Part shown: one piece after another, positions 1-7,435 of the stretch
Layout: every line of letters starts with the position of its first letter
How positions within the stretch are numbered: the stretch's first letter is position 1
Assembly (NCBI RefSeq): GCF_030817415.1
Contig: NZ_JAUSZI010000002.1
Coordinates: 2,418,001-2,482,000 of the forward strand
DNA: 64,000 nt
Reading direction: 5' to 3'
Origin: Streptomyces umbrinus
GTDB taxonomy: Bacteria > Actinomycetota > Actinomycetes > Streptomycetales > Streptomycetaceae
Notes under the pieces: generated by a model
Told to the model about the DNA's origin: nothing
What the model saw: only the letters and a program-made list of their open reading frames with translations
Databases searched by the model: none
Made by a program: the position numbers and the translations under genes

Positions 1-85
1 CGGCGGCAGCCGCAGGAGTCGATAGCGCGAACAGCGGGGCGGCGAGCATGCTCGCGGCGATCAGCGAGGAGTGGCGGCGGTGCAA
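1..85 (-). CDS. Secreted protein, N-terminal fragment (cut by window edge)
   Basis: On the minus strand a TTG codon at 85-83 follows a GGAAAGGA ribosome binding site (93-100) with a 7-base gap. The 28 codons that remain encode a textbook Sec signal peptide: MHRRHSS, then a hydrophobic stretch (LIAASMLAAPLFAL), then STPAAAA as a probable cleavage region. The mature part lies outside the window, so the function cannot be named. The gene is divergent from the secreted-protein gene at 322, leaving a roughly 235-bp shared promoter region. Confidence 0.6.
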   Translation of the reverse strand, partial: MHRRHSSLIAASMLAAPLFALSTPAAAA

Positions 86-321
86 CAGGCGTTCCTTTCC
101 AGCGGGTTCAGCAGACGGACTGAAGAATGCCCGATTCTTACACCTAATCCACCATCTTAGTATCTCTACAGGCGTGTTACGCCGATTAAGTAGACCTCGC
201 CCTGCTTCGCGTATACGCCTCTTACGTGGGGGACAACCAGCGGACATGCCCCAGCCCGCCGCGTGCGGGCCGCGGAGCGGAGCGCCGCGTCGCGTATGAC
301 TTCGACCAGAGGAGCAGGAAA

Positions 322-708
322 ATGACCCCGTCTCGCGTGCGACGCCGTCTGCGCCCAACCGCCGTCGGGCTACTGGGCTTTGTCGCATGGTGCGGGATGC
401 TTGGCCCGGCAGCACCGGCCGAGGCGCACGCCCAGAGCCAGGCTGAAGCGACGCACTGCAAGATTCGGATCACGGGCGAGAAGGTCGCCGTACGCATGCC
501 GCAGGGCGACGCCAAGGTCGCCCGGCCTGACTCCCCCGTCGTGCGCTACGTCCACCGCGGCGACGTGATCCGCAACAACTTCTGTCTCATCGCCCGCGGC
601 CGCACCATGAGTGGGCCGCTCTACCGCAAGTGCGACAAGGACGGCTACAACTGGTACATCGTCGTAGGCGGGCAGGTCCCGGTGACCTGCGCCAAACGCG
701 TCAAGTAG
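322..708 (+). CDS. Small secreted protein of unknown function
   Basis: A 128-residue protein starting at ATG 322, preceded by a purine-rich GAGGAGCAGG site. Longer readings from 226 lack a good site. It has a twin-arginine-like basic N-terminus (SRVRRRLRP), a hydrophobic core around residues 15-30 and an APAEAHA cleavage region. The mature domain of about 95 residues holds four cysteines (HCKI, NNFCLI, YRKCDKD, VTCAK) that could form two disulfides. I do not recognise the family. The spacing and the GYNWYIV segment resemble small extracellular SH3-like domains, but that is only an impression. It stands alone, divergent from the fragment at the left edge. Confidence 0.75.
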   Translation: MTPSRVRRRLRPTAVGLLGFVAWCGMLGPAAPAEAHAQSQAEATHCKIRITGEKVAVRMPQGDAKVARPDSPVVRYVHRGDVIRNNFCLIARGRTMSGPLYRKCDKDGYNWYIVVGGQVPVTCAKRVK

Positions 709-939
709 GGCCGGAGTTCACAGGGGCACTCGACGGGCGCAGACCGGGTACTCCACTGCGCCCTGTCGGTGCGCCGGCTGTGAGCCGCAGCGGTTGGTGT
801 TCCGGTCTCGCGCCGACGGTCTGCCCCACCGAGATCCAGTGGATCCACTTCGCCGGGGCGCGCCGTCACAGGTTCATCGGCACCGTGAATGCCGCCATGG
901 TGGGTGTTCAACACCGGGAAACCTCATGCGTGCGGGTCG

Positions 940-1317
940 TCATGGCGGCGTGACCTCAGTCAGCGTGCCCAGGGCGCGCGCCAGGCGCAGGGCGAGGCTG
1001 CGGCCCTGGTTGGGGCCGTCCGCGAAGCCGCGGCAGATCGCCGGGGACTCGCTTCCGAGAGTTTTGTGGCACACCACATGCCCCTCCGCCTGCTGCGCCT
1101 GGCTGACCATGCCGACGACGCGGCCCGATTGCAGGTCCATCAGATTGCCCGGACGGAAGATGCAGGTCGTACACATCTCGGCGCACAGCCGTACGGCGCC
1201 GGTGAGCGGATCGGCGACATCGGCGTACGGCCCATTGTCCTCGGGCTCGACGCCATCGTCGTAGGTGAGGCTCCGCTGCGGCGATTCGCTGTGACTGTGT
1301 GCGGTGCGCCGGTTCAT
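940..1317 (-). CDS. Conserved Streptomyces-type protein with Cys-rich CxEMCTTC motif
   Basis: A 125-residue protein starting MNRRTAHSHS. The ATG at 1317 overlaps the stop of the upstream gene (ATGA), which fixes the start and suggests translational coupling. The central segment CAEMCTTCIFRPGN has three closely spaced cysteines, with more further on (HVVCHKT, PAICRGF), a pattern compatible with a bound metal or Fe-S centre. The later part (LMDLQSGRVVGMV) is soluble in character. The whole looks like a small metal-binding protein of the kind found repeatedly in Streptomyces accessory regions. No function is assigned. It is the last gene of the leftward block 940-6103. Confidence 0.65.
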   Translation of the reverse strand: MNRRTAHSHSESPQRSLTYDDGVEPEDNGPYADVADPLTGAVRLCAEMCTTCIFRPGNLMDLQSGRVVGMVSQAQQAEGHVVCHKTLGSESPAICRGFADGPNQGRSLALRLARALGTLTEVTPP

Positions 1318-1811
1318 CGCCGTCCTCCGCACCCTGCGTGCCCACAACCGCCGCAGAACCCGCCGCTGTTGCACGGACACGGGCAGCGTCCCGGTACGCC
1401 GCGCCGGGCGGCCGGTCGGCTGACCGGCGCTTGGAATCGTGCGGTGGTGGGTGGCGGGGTGTCGTCGGGGTCGGGTGCGGTGCGCCGGACGGCCGCCTCG
1501 AGCAGGCAAGTGCGGGCCGACCGGGGCAGGCGGTCGAGTGCCTGAAGGCAGCAGTCCAGGTGCGGGTCCTCCGGCCTTACGGGGGTACGGGTGCAGGCCA
1601 GCAGGTGTGCGGCGGAGTCCGCCACGAGCCAGGCGAGGGCCAGCGGGTCCAGGCTGCCGCGGTCCTCGACCGGCAGGTGGTCCGCCGCACGTACCAACAG
1701 CGCGGTGAGGGAAGGGACGTCATCCTCCTCAGCCGTGGCAAGGAGTGCATGGGCGTGGCCGAGAAGCTGGTGCACCAGCAGGGGACGCTGTGGCTGACGG
1801 CTACCGGGCAT
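1314..1811 (-). CDS. Hypothetical protein, coupled to the downstream Cys-rich protein
   Basis: A protein of about 165 residues if started at the MPGSRQPQ methionine (1811); the frame is open to 1910, so the start is uncertain. The middle is helical and leucine-rich (LLVHQLLGHAHALLATAEEDD, in two halves). The C-terminal 30 residues carry a Cys/Gly cluster (CPCPCNSGGFCGGCGHAGC) that resembles a metal-binding tail. The stop overlaps the next start by ATGA, so the pair is probably co-translated. The family is not recognised. Confidence 0.55.
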   Translation of the reverse strand: MPGSRQPQRPLLVHQLLGHAHALLATAEEDDVPSLTALLVRAADHLPVEDRGSLDPLALAWLVADSAAHLLACTRTPVRPEDPHLDCCLQALDRLPRSARTCLLEAAVRRTAPDPDDTPPPTTARFQAPVSRPAARRGVPGRCPCPCNSGGFCGGCGHAGCGGRR

Positions 1812-1920
1812 GGGTGGAAGTCCTTCCAGGAGAGCGGGGCGGTGCGGCGCCCCGGCCCGATGTGAGGGCGGGTGGGGGCGGGGGCCCGGTGTGGGCCCCC
1901 GCGTGGTCAACTGCGCTGGG

Positions 1921-2367
1921 TCACACTCCGGTGCGCCGCGTGGCGGCCTGATAGCTCTCCAGGACGAAGGTGAGTTGGTTCATCTGCTGGGCGAAGCGTG
2001 CGGCGTGGAGGTCGGTGGCGTGGCCGGTGTTGGTGAGCAGGCCGGTGACCGGGACGAAGGCCGGGTCCACGCGGGGGTTGAGGGTGTTGTCGATGCGGTC
2101 GCGTACGTGGGCGGCGTGGCGGCGCAGTTTGCCGTGGAGTCGGTCGGCCTCGCGGGCGGTGTTGCAGACCAGATCGGCCAGCTCTGCCAGGGCGGTGCCG
2201 CGCTCCTGGCGCTGGCTGCCGAGAAGCCGGTAGCCGTCCTCCCCGAGGGTCACGCGGAGGGCATCGGCCCCAGGCGAGCAACGAAGAGTGGAGTCTGAAC
2301 CCGGCGAGATGGAAGGGATATTGGCCGGGGCGGCGGTGCCACGGATGCCACTGATGCTGTCGGTCAT
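1921..2367 (-). CDS. Hypothetical helical protein
   Basis: A 148-residue protein starting MTDSISGIRG at 2367, chosen because GAAAGGA precedes it by about 11 bases; the frame is open to 2454. From about residue 50 it is predominantly helical and charged (AELADLVCNTAREADRLHG, LRRHAAHVRDRI), ending AARFAQQMNQLTFVLESYQ. No enzyme motif is visible. It is co-directional with the adjacent genes, separated by 40 bp from the upstream gene and about 110 bp from the downstream one. Confidence 0.55.
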   Translation of the reverse strand: MTDSISGIRGTAAPANIPSISPGSDSTLRCSPGADALRVTLGEDGYRLLGSQRQERGTALAELADLVCNTAREADRLHGKLRRHAAHVRDRIDNTLNPRVDPAFVPVTGLLTNTGHATDLHAARFAQQMNQLTFVLESYQAATRRTGV

Positions 2368-2407
2368 GGCGGTTGAGATCCTTTCTTGTGGAGCGGGTGG
2401 TGGGGGT

Positions 2408-2884
2408 TTAGAGGGTTTCGCCGTAGCGGCAGGTGCTGGTGTGGCCGTCGTCATCGCTGAAGGTGTCCGGCAGCGTGTCCGTGTGCAGCGCGTCCTCGGG
2501 CGTCAGCGGGGCACGGGCCAGGTGGGTGCCGAGATCGGCGAGGTGCCGGATGGTGGCGAGCGGGACCTGGCCGGTGCATTGGGGGCAGGGGCCGAGCAGT
2601 TCCAGCGGCTCGTCGTCGTAGATCGGGAAGCGGGCGAGGAAGACGTACTTCTCACTCGTGTCGGGGCAGGTGGCGGTGGCCAGCACGGGTTCGCCGGGGG
2701 TGGTACGGCGGCGCAGCCAGTCCGGGGCGGTGGTGATCTGGTCCAGCCCGAGTCCGAGGGCGGCGGCCAGGCGTACGGCGGTGCGGGCGTGCTCTTCGCC
2801 CCGGTAGGGGCCATGTGGGCTGATCGCGGTGGTGTGGCGGATGAACACGGCGGCGGCGTGGGCGCGTTCGGCGAGTGACGTCAT
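2408..2884 (-). CDS. Hypothetical protein with a CPQC zinc-ribbon-like pair
   Basis: A 158-residue protein with an ATG at 2884 preceded by GAAGGGGA. The N-terminal third is helical (LAERAHAAAVFIRHTT, RTAVRLAAALGLGLDQIT). The middle carries a knuckle (LLGPCPQCTGQVPL) and two further cysteines (TATCPDTSEKY, HTSTCRYGE) that could complete a metal site. The family is not recognised. It lies between the VWA protein gene and the 1921-2367 gene in the same leftward block, so a shared transcript is likely. Confidence 0.6.
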   Translation of the reverse strand: MTSLAERAHAAAVFIRHTTAISPHGPYRGEEHARTAVRLAAALGLGLDQITTAPDWLRRRTTPGEPVLATATCPDTSEKYVFLARFPIYDDEPLELLGPCPQCTGQVPLATIRHLADLGTHLARAPLTPEDALHTDTLPDTFSDDDGHTSTCRYGETL

Positions 2885-2963
2885 GGGATTCGGTCCCCTT
2901 CACGGTGGAGGCGGGTGTGCGGCGGGGTGCCGCCCCCCGGCGGATGCCGGGGGCGGCAACGGG

Positions 2964-4784
2964 TCAGGGCTGGGTGGTGGCCAGGGCGGCGGTGGCGGCC
3001 TGGCCGATCGCTGCGGCGGCCTGGGCCGGGTCGGTGAGTTCGAGCACGGTGGTGCCGGGCAGCGGGCGGGGGTCGGGGTCGAAGGCGAGCCACAGCACCG
3101 CGCAGCCGGTCGCGCGCAGGGCGGTGATGCGCTCGGCGGCGCGGGCGGCCTCCTCCTGGCGGTAGTAGCCGTCGGAGGCGATCACGAGGAGGCGGCCCGC
3201 ACCTGGCCGGTCGAGGTCAATGCCCGCTGTCAGGGCGTCGAGGGCCTCGGCGAGGCTGTGACCCAAGCCGCCCGCGTCGAACTGAGTGACCCGCTGCGGG
3301 GCACGGCCTGGTGCGGTGATCGCGGTCACCGACCGGTCGTAGGCGACGGTCGCGCTGCGCGAGTCGGGGTCGGTGAGGGCTGCGGCCTTGGCGAGGATCC
3401 AGGCGGCCGAGGCGATCGGACCTGCGGCGGCGCTCATGGAGCCGGAGACGTCCACCGCGATGCCCACCCGCAGGGGCGGGGTCGGGTTGGGCCGGTGCAC
3501 GGTACGCGTCCAGGGGGTTGCCGTCGGGGTGGCGCCTGCGGCCTTCTGGGCGTCCCGGGCCAGGGCCTGGCGCATGTTCAGGCGTCCGGGCGGGGCCGCC
3601 GAGGAGGTGACCGTGGTGATGCGTTCCCGGTAGGCGGCCGCCCGCAGCGCCCGCGCCAGCTGCCCAGCGGCCGCCTTCTCGGCACCGGTGGGCAGGCGGC
3701 TGCCGGTCACCGGGGAGCGGCCGCGCTGGCCTTTGACGGGTTTGCCGGGGGTGTAGGGGCGCTGGCCGGGCGCGAAGACCTTCTCGGCCGTCTTCGCGGC
3801 CTGCCGCGCCTGGGCCACCTGGGCCGCCTTCGCCTGCTTCCGGGCGGTGCGGGCCGCCTCGACGCGCGCATGGGCTGCCGCCTGCGCCGTCTCGTTTGCG
3901 GTCACCGCAGCCACGACCTTGCCGATCGCCTCGGCCAACTCGCCCCTGCGGCCCGTGGGGTCGGGGACGGGTTCCGGGCTGGCGGGGTCGGCGCCGAGCG
4001 CCTGGCACCAGGCCTCGGCGTGCTCCAGCATCGTCTGGCCGTCCTCGTCGGCGGTGGCGTGGGCGGCCGACCAGATCTGGGCGAGGTGTTCCAGCAGGTC
4101 GGAGCCGAGGATGCCGGTGATGGTGTTGGCCAGCGTTTCGGTCTCGTCCTCATCGAGGATTCCGGCGTCCCGGCGGGCCAGGATCAGCCCGGCCGCCGCT
4201 GCGGCCTGCCACCGGTCGGTGGGGGTCTGGCTGGTGAAGTCCGCCAGGACCAGGGTGTGTACGGCGGATCGCAGGAAGCGGCGATCTCCCGGGCGGCGGG
4301 CGAGGTGGGCGTGTTCGGCGCGGGATTCCTCCAGCAGCTGGGCCGCCGAGTCCAGGGCAGTGCCGCGCAGCGGGGGCGGGGTGCTCCAGCGGCTGTGGGC
4401 GGCGTGTGCGGCCTCGTGGGTGAAGGCACCCCAGGCGACCGGGTAGCGCTCCTCGTCGCCGGACCGCGCGGGGTCGATGGTGGCCGGGTTCAGCGGGGCG
4501 AAGAGGGCCCGGTCGATTTCCAGGGCGGCCAGGGTCGGGAAGAAGGCGGCGGGTGCTCCGGAGCGGGTCTGTTCCTCGCAGGTGACGAGCACGTCCTCGC
4601 GTCCGGCGAGTTCGGGAAGGCGCTCGGCCATCGCGGCGGCGATGCGCAGCCACTGCCCGGCCTGCGGGCCCGGGGGCGGTTCGTAGGCGGGGCCGCCGTC
4701 GTCCTCCCAGCGGGCGGTGGCCCATTGGGTCTCGGTCAGGGCGGGCGGGGTGTGCTGGACGTGGGCCTGGGTGTGTGCGGGCAT
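2964..4784 (-). CDS. VWA-domain protein with HExxH motif (predicted metallopeptidase/VWA pair)
   Basis: A 606-residue cytoplasmic protein. The N-terminal half has HEAAHAAHS (HExxH at residues 123-127), a zinc-peptidase-like signature. The central linker of about residues 260-400 is very rich in Ala, Arg and Lys. The C-terminal quarter is a von Willebrand A fold whose metal site is visible as DVSGSMS, with DRSVTAI and ASDGYYR as later strands. This layout matches the 'predicted metal-dependent peptidase with VWA-like domain' family (COG3864-like), normally encoded beside a MoxR ATPase, exactly as here. Such pairs are thought to act as remodelling or chaperone machines, but the substrate is unknown. 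The start ATG 4784 lies 92 bp from the ATPase stop. Confidence 0.8.
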   Translation of the reverse strand: MPAHTQAHVQHTPPALTETQWATARWEDDGGPAYEPPPGPQAGQWLRIAAAMAERLPELAGREDVLVTCEEQTRSGAPAAFFPTLAALEIDRALFAPLNPATIDPARSGDEERYPVAWGAFTHEAAHAAHSRWSTPPPLRGTALDSAAQLLEESRAEHAHLARRPGDRRFLRSAVHTLVLADFTSQTPTDRWQAAAAAGLILARRDAGILDEDETETLANTITGILGSDLLEHLAQIWSAAHATADEDGQTMLEHAEAWCQALGADPASPEPVPDPTGRRGELAEAIGKVVAAVTANETAQAAAHARVEAARTARKQAKAAQVAQARQAAKTAEKVFAPGQRPYTPGKPVKGQRGRSPVTGSRLPTGAEKAAAGQLARALRAAAYRERITTVTSSAAPPGRLNMRQALARDAQKAAGATPTATPWTRTVHRPNPTPPLRVGIAVDVSGSMSAAAGPIASAAWILAKAAALTDPDSRSATVAYDRSVTAITAPGRAPQRVTQFDAGGLGHSLAEALDALTAGIDLDRPGAGRLLVIASDGYYRQEEAARAAERITALRATGCAVLWLAFDPDPRPLPGTTVLELTDPAQAAAAIGQAATAALATTQP

Positions 4785-4876
4785 GGCGGATCGGTCCCTT
4801 CCGGGGATGTGGCGGGGTGGGGTGTCGGCCGATGGCCGGAGCGGGGCTGGGTGCAGGAGGCGGGCGCAGGCGGTCG

Positions 4877-6103
4877 TCAGAGCTGGCGGCCCAGGGTCAG
4901 GGCCGTGACCGGGCGGCCGATGGCCTTGGTGACGATCTCGGCGACCGTGTCCCGGTCTTCCAGCGGGGCGATGCCGACCAGGTTGGCGAAGGCGGCCTCG
5001 GTGCCCAGCACATCGGCGATCTTCTGAAAGGCGATCAATTCCCGCAGCTGCGGGGCCCAGCCCACCTCGCCCCCCTGCTGGCTGGTCGCCAGGTGGCGGG
5101 CGATCCGCACGGCCGTCCGGTTGATCTTCAGGGAGGCGGCCAGGTCGTAGTCCGAGCCGACCTGGATCTGTACCGAGAACCGGGAGGCGAGGGCCTCGGT
5201 GAGGACCGCCCCATGGACGCCTGGGTTGTGTCCGGCGATCACGTAGAAGCCCTCGGCGGCGGTGATCGTCTCACCCTTGTGCGCCTTGACCTGGATCTGC
5301 CTGCGCCCGTCCATCGCCGGATACAGGGCGGCCAGGACCTTCGGGGAGATCAGGGTGGCGTCGTCCAGGAGGAGGGCGCGGCCTTCCTGCATGGCGGTCA
5401 CGAGCGGGCCGTAGATGAACTCGTAGCCGCCGTTCGCCGCCTGGGTGTACTCGCCGATCAGGTCACCGACCGTGGTGTCCCCGTCCCCGGCGACCGTGAT
5501 CAGGTCCGGGAAGGCCGCCTCGATCAGGGAGGTCTTCCCGGTGCCCGGCGGCCCGTACAGCAACACCGCCACCTGCGCCTCGCGCAGCCGCCGCAACGCC
5601 TCCACATCCGGCAACTGCGCCAGCGCCCGGGGGTGGTACTGCTGCCCGTTCGGGCGCGTGATCGGCCCTGGCCGCCCGCCCGGCGGCCCGGCAGCAGGGG
5701 CCTGCGGGGCGGCCGGTCGCGGCACCCGGGGTGTACTGCCCGGGGCGGGCGGGGCCGGTACGGAGCGCTGCGCGGCTGCGGCCGTGGCCGAAGTCGCCCG
5801 GTACATACGGGGTTTGGAACCGACCAGTTCCGCCTCACCCCGGCACACCAGCGTCTCGCACGCGTTGCCGACCGCCCCGCCCGAATGCCCCAGCATCCTC
5901 GCCAGCTCCGTGACACTGAACTGCGCTGCCGCATTCGCCATCAGGGCCTGCGCGATCCTCGCCCGCAGCTCCCCCGGGCGGACCTTGCCGCTCGTGCCGG
6001 GCGCTGAACTCACAGGCGCCGCCGGAGCATTCGGCGCGGTGGAGGCGGACTGCTGCGGCACGGGGACAGGAGGCGGGGAGGCAGGTGTGGCGGTACCGGT
6101 CAT
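4877..6103 (-). CDS. MoxR-type AAA+ ATPase with N-terminal winged-helix-like region
   Basis: A 408-residue protein. Residues 1-40 are a low-complexity Pro/Ala tail. Residues 43-100 (ELRARIAQALMANAAAQF, SVTELARMLGHS, AVGNACETLVCRGEAEL) read as a winged-helix domain. Residues 150-408 are an AAA+ module with Walker A GPPGTGKT (184-191), Walker B ALLLDDATL, and the MoxR-type segment YPAMDGRRQIQV followed by FYVIAGHNPG. It is the first gene of the leftward block and is paired with the VWA protein. The winged-helix attachment is not usual for MoxR proteins and suggests self-regulation or DNA/partner recruitment; that is inference. Confidence 0.85.
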   Translation of the reverse strand: MTGTATPASPPPVPVPQQSASTAPNAPAAPVSSAPGTSGKVRPGELRARIAQALMANAAAQFSVTELARMLGHSGGAVGNACETLVCRGEAELVGSKPRMYRATSATAAAAQRSVPAPPAPGSTPRVPRPAAPQAPAAGPPGGRPGPITRPNGQQYHPRALAQLPDVEALRRLREAQVAVLLYGPPGTGKTSLIEAAFPDLITVAGDGDTTVGDLIGEYTQAANGGYEFIYGPLVTAMQEGRALLLDDATLISPKVLAALYPAMDGRRQIQVKAHKGETITAAEGFYVIAGHNPGVHGAVLTEALASRFSVQIQVGSDYDLAASLKINRTAVRIARHLATSQQGGEVGWAPQLRELIAFQKIADVLGTEAAFANLVGIAPLEDRDTVAEIVTKAIGRPVTALTLGRQL

Positions 6104-6574
6104 CAGTCGAGCCCTTTCACTGAATTACCCGAGGCGGCCGCATTTCGAATTCAGAGGAGGCGGCCATTTTTTAGGCGCACTCCACCCGTAATCCGTTTCC
6201 GGGCGGACCCCATTAGCGGCTTTTCTGTTCCCGGCCTTTCCGGGAACAATTCAAATATAGCTCGACTCGCACCCCACCTGAAGCCGCATTCCGGCTTGAT
6301 AATGCTGGAATTCTCGCGAATTCACGACGGGAATTCAGGGGAATTCCCGTCCGTGCGACGCAAGGCGTCGTGGGCGGCGGTCTGCACGACCGATTCCCAG
6401 TCGCCCGCACCCGCCAGCCCCCGTCAATTCGAATGCACGGCGCCCGGCACGGCGCCCTCGGCTACGCCTGGGCGCCGCCGCGCTGTGCACGCGTGGGGAC
6501 TTGGGCCGCCCCGGGGTCGGGGCCATACAGAGCCGGCTGGAGGTCGAGTTGGTGAAATGAAGGAGGTACACGGG
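6104..6574. promoter_or_regulatory. Intergenic region upstream of the MoxR/VWA block
   Basis: About 470 bp without a convincing gene. It is more AT-rich than its surroundings near 6120-6330 and contains the GAATTC cluster listed separately. It should hold the promoter for the leftward block starting at 6103 and the leader of the small ORF at 6575. Confidence 0.4.
6308..6346. repeat. Four GAATTC palindromes spaced 10, 13 and 10 bp
   Basis: GAATTC occurs at 6308-6313, 6318-6323, 6331-6336 and 6341-6346, with a further copy at 6147-6152. The last two boxes sit in GGGAATTC and GGAATTCCC contexts. The near one-turn spacing in an otherwise GC-rich genome makes an operator for a dimeric protein plausible. 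The boxes lie 205-243 bp upstream of the MoxR start. Confidence 0.5.
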
Positions 6575-6832
6575 ATGAGTCGGCGCGACCGGATGCAGGC
6601 ATCCGTGCGGGATACGCGGAGGCCGGGCGCCGGGCGCCGGCTGTCAGTAGATCGGGATGCGTTGCTGCACCGATATACAGTCGCCCTCGCCCGCCGGTGG
6701 CTCGCAGGGCCCCTGGCCTGCGCCCCTGGCCCGGGAAGGGGTGTCGCATCCAAGCACGCACACGGGAGCGACGGCGGATACGACACCAGATGCGCCGGGG
6801 CGAACGCCATCGGGGCCACTCATGCCGAGTGA
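6575..6832 (+). CDS. Possible small basic protein (or truncated gene)
   Basis: An 85-codon frame beginning MSRRDRMQAS. Its support is a perfect AAGGAGGT ribosome binding site at 6560-6567, 7 bases before the ATG. The first 50 residues look like a helical, Arg-rich protein (RDALLHRYTVALARRWLAG); the rest looks random and runs into the ISL3 relic. It may be the 5' end of a gene whose remainder was lost to the IS. Function unknown. Confidence 0.35.
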   Translation: MSRRDRMQASVRDTRRPGAGRRLSVDRDALLHRYTVALARRWLAGPLACAPGPGRGVASKHAHGSDGGYDTRCAGANAIGATHAE

Positions 6833-6837
6833 TGAGC

Positions 6838-7083
6838 CACCCAGGGGCCCGGGGCCAGCACCTCATGGACTGGATCATCACCGCGCGAGCGCCGAGGACC
6901 TCCCCGACCTCCACTCCTTCGCCACCGGCCTGGAGAAGGACTGGGAGGCCGTCGTCCAGGGCCTGACATCCCACTGGAATTCCGGTCCCGTCGAGGGCCG
7001 GGTAAATCACATCAAAATGGTCAAGCGACTGATGTTCGGCCGCGCCAAACTCCCGTTGCTCCGCAAGCGCGTCCTCTTGACCG
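6838..7083 (+). pseudogene. ISL3-family transposase, C-terminal relic
   Basis: The last third of an ISL3 transposase survives in two frames. One frame reads RGQHLMDWI and TARA, then after a shift near 6885 another reads DLPDLHSFATGLEKDWEAVV, then VEGRVNHIKMVKRLMFGRA and LLRKRVLL. These match the C-terminus of the intact ISL3 transposase in this window (EGHVNRIKTIKRAMYGRASF). The N-terminal two thirds, including the zinc finger and most catalytic residues, are gone, so it cannot be active. Confidence 0.75.
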
Positions 7084-7150
7084 CCGCCCGCCCATCGCCA
7101 CAGTCAGTAACCAGCGGAGAGGTCCAGCGATCGTCCTCACGGAATGGATG

Positions 7151-7192
7151 CTGTTGGTGATCTTCACTCGGTAGGGTGAAGATCGCCAACAG
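7151..7192. repeat. 17-bp inverted repeat with 8-nt loop
   Basis: The left arm 7151-7167 and right arm 7176-7192 (GTGAAGATCGCCAACAG) pair over 17 positions with one G:T-type mismatch, around an 8-base loop. It lies between the ISL3 relic and the IS110 gene. It could be a terminator-like hairpin, an IS end, or the palindromic target of an IS110-type element. Confidence 0.65.
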
Positions 7193-7380
7193 GTTCGCCA
7201 GGCCGGCTGCGCTGGCCTCCTCGGTGGGGGGAAAATCGGGGTGGGCGCCCGGTAAGCCGAAGACTCTGTGATGCCGGTCAGCTCGCCCAACAGGATGGCG
7301 ATGGGGATCCGCTAGCGGACTTCGGTTTGCGCCACGGCCACCACGGTGACCGGCAGCGCGTGTGTCAGACTCAGCGACTT

Positions 7381-7396
7381 CCCGGATCCCTCCGGG
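7381..7396 (+). ncRNA. Hairpin in the IS110 left non-coding end (possible bridge-RNA stem)
   Basis: CCCGGA-TCCC-TCCGGG forms a perfect 6-bp stem and 4-nt loop 40 bp before the transposase start. IS110 relatives of the IS621 type transcribe a structured guide RNA from this position. The hairpin alone does not prove it, and the RNA extent is unknown. Confidence 0.3.
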
Positions 7397-7435
7397 CGCC
7401 CGTTCGATCGGCACGCGTGCGGGAGGGACACGGCG

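Noticed and set aside
2829..5027. 732-residue plus-strand open frame
   Set aside because: Gly/Arg-rich, no domain, antisense to the VWA protein gene; a GC-bias shadow.
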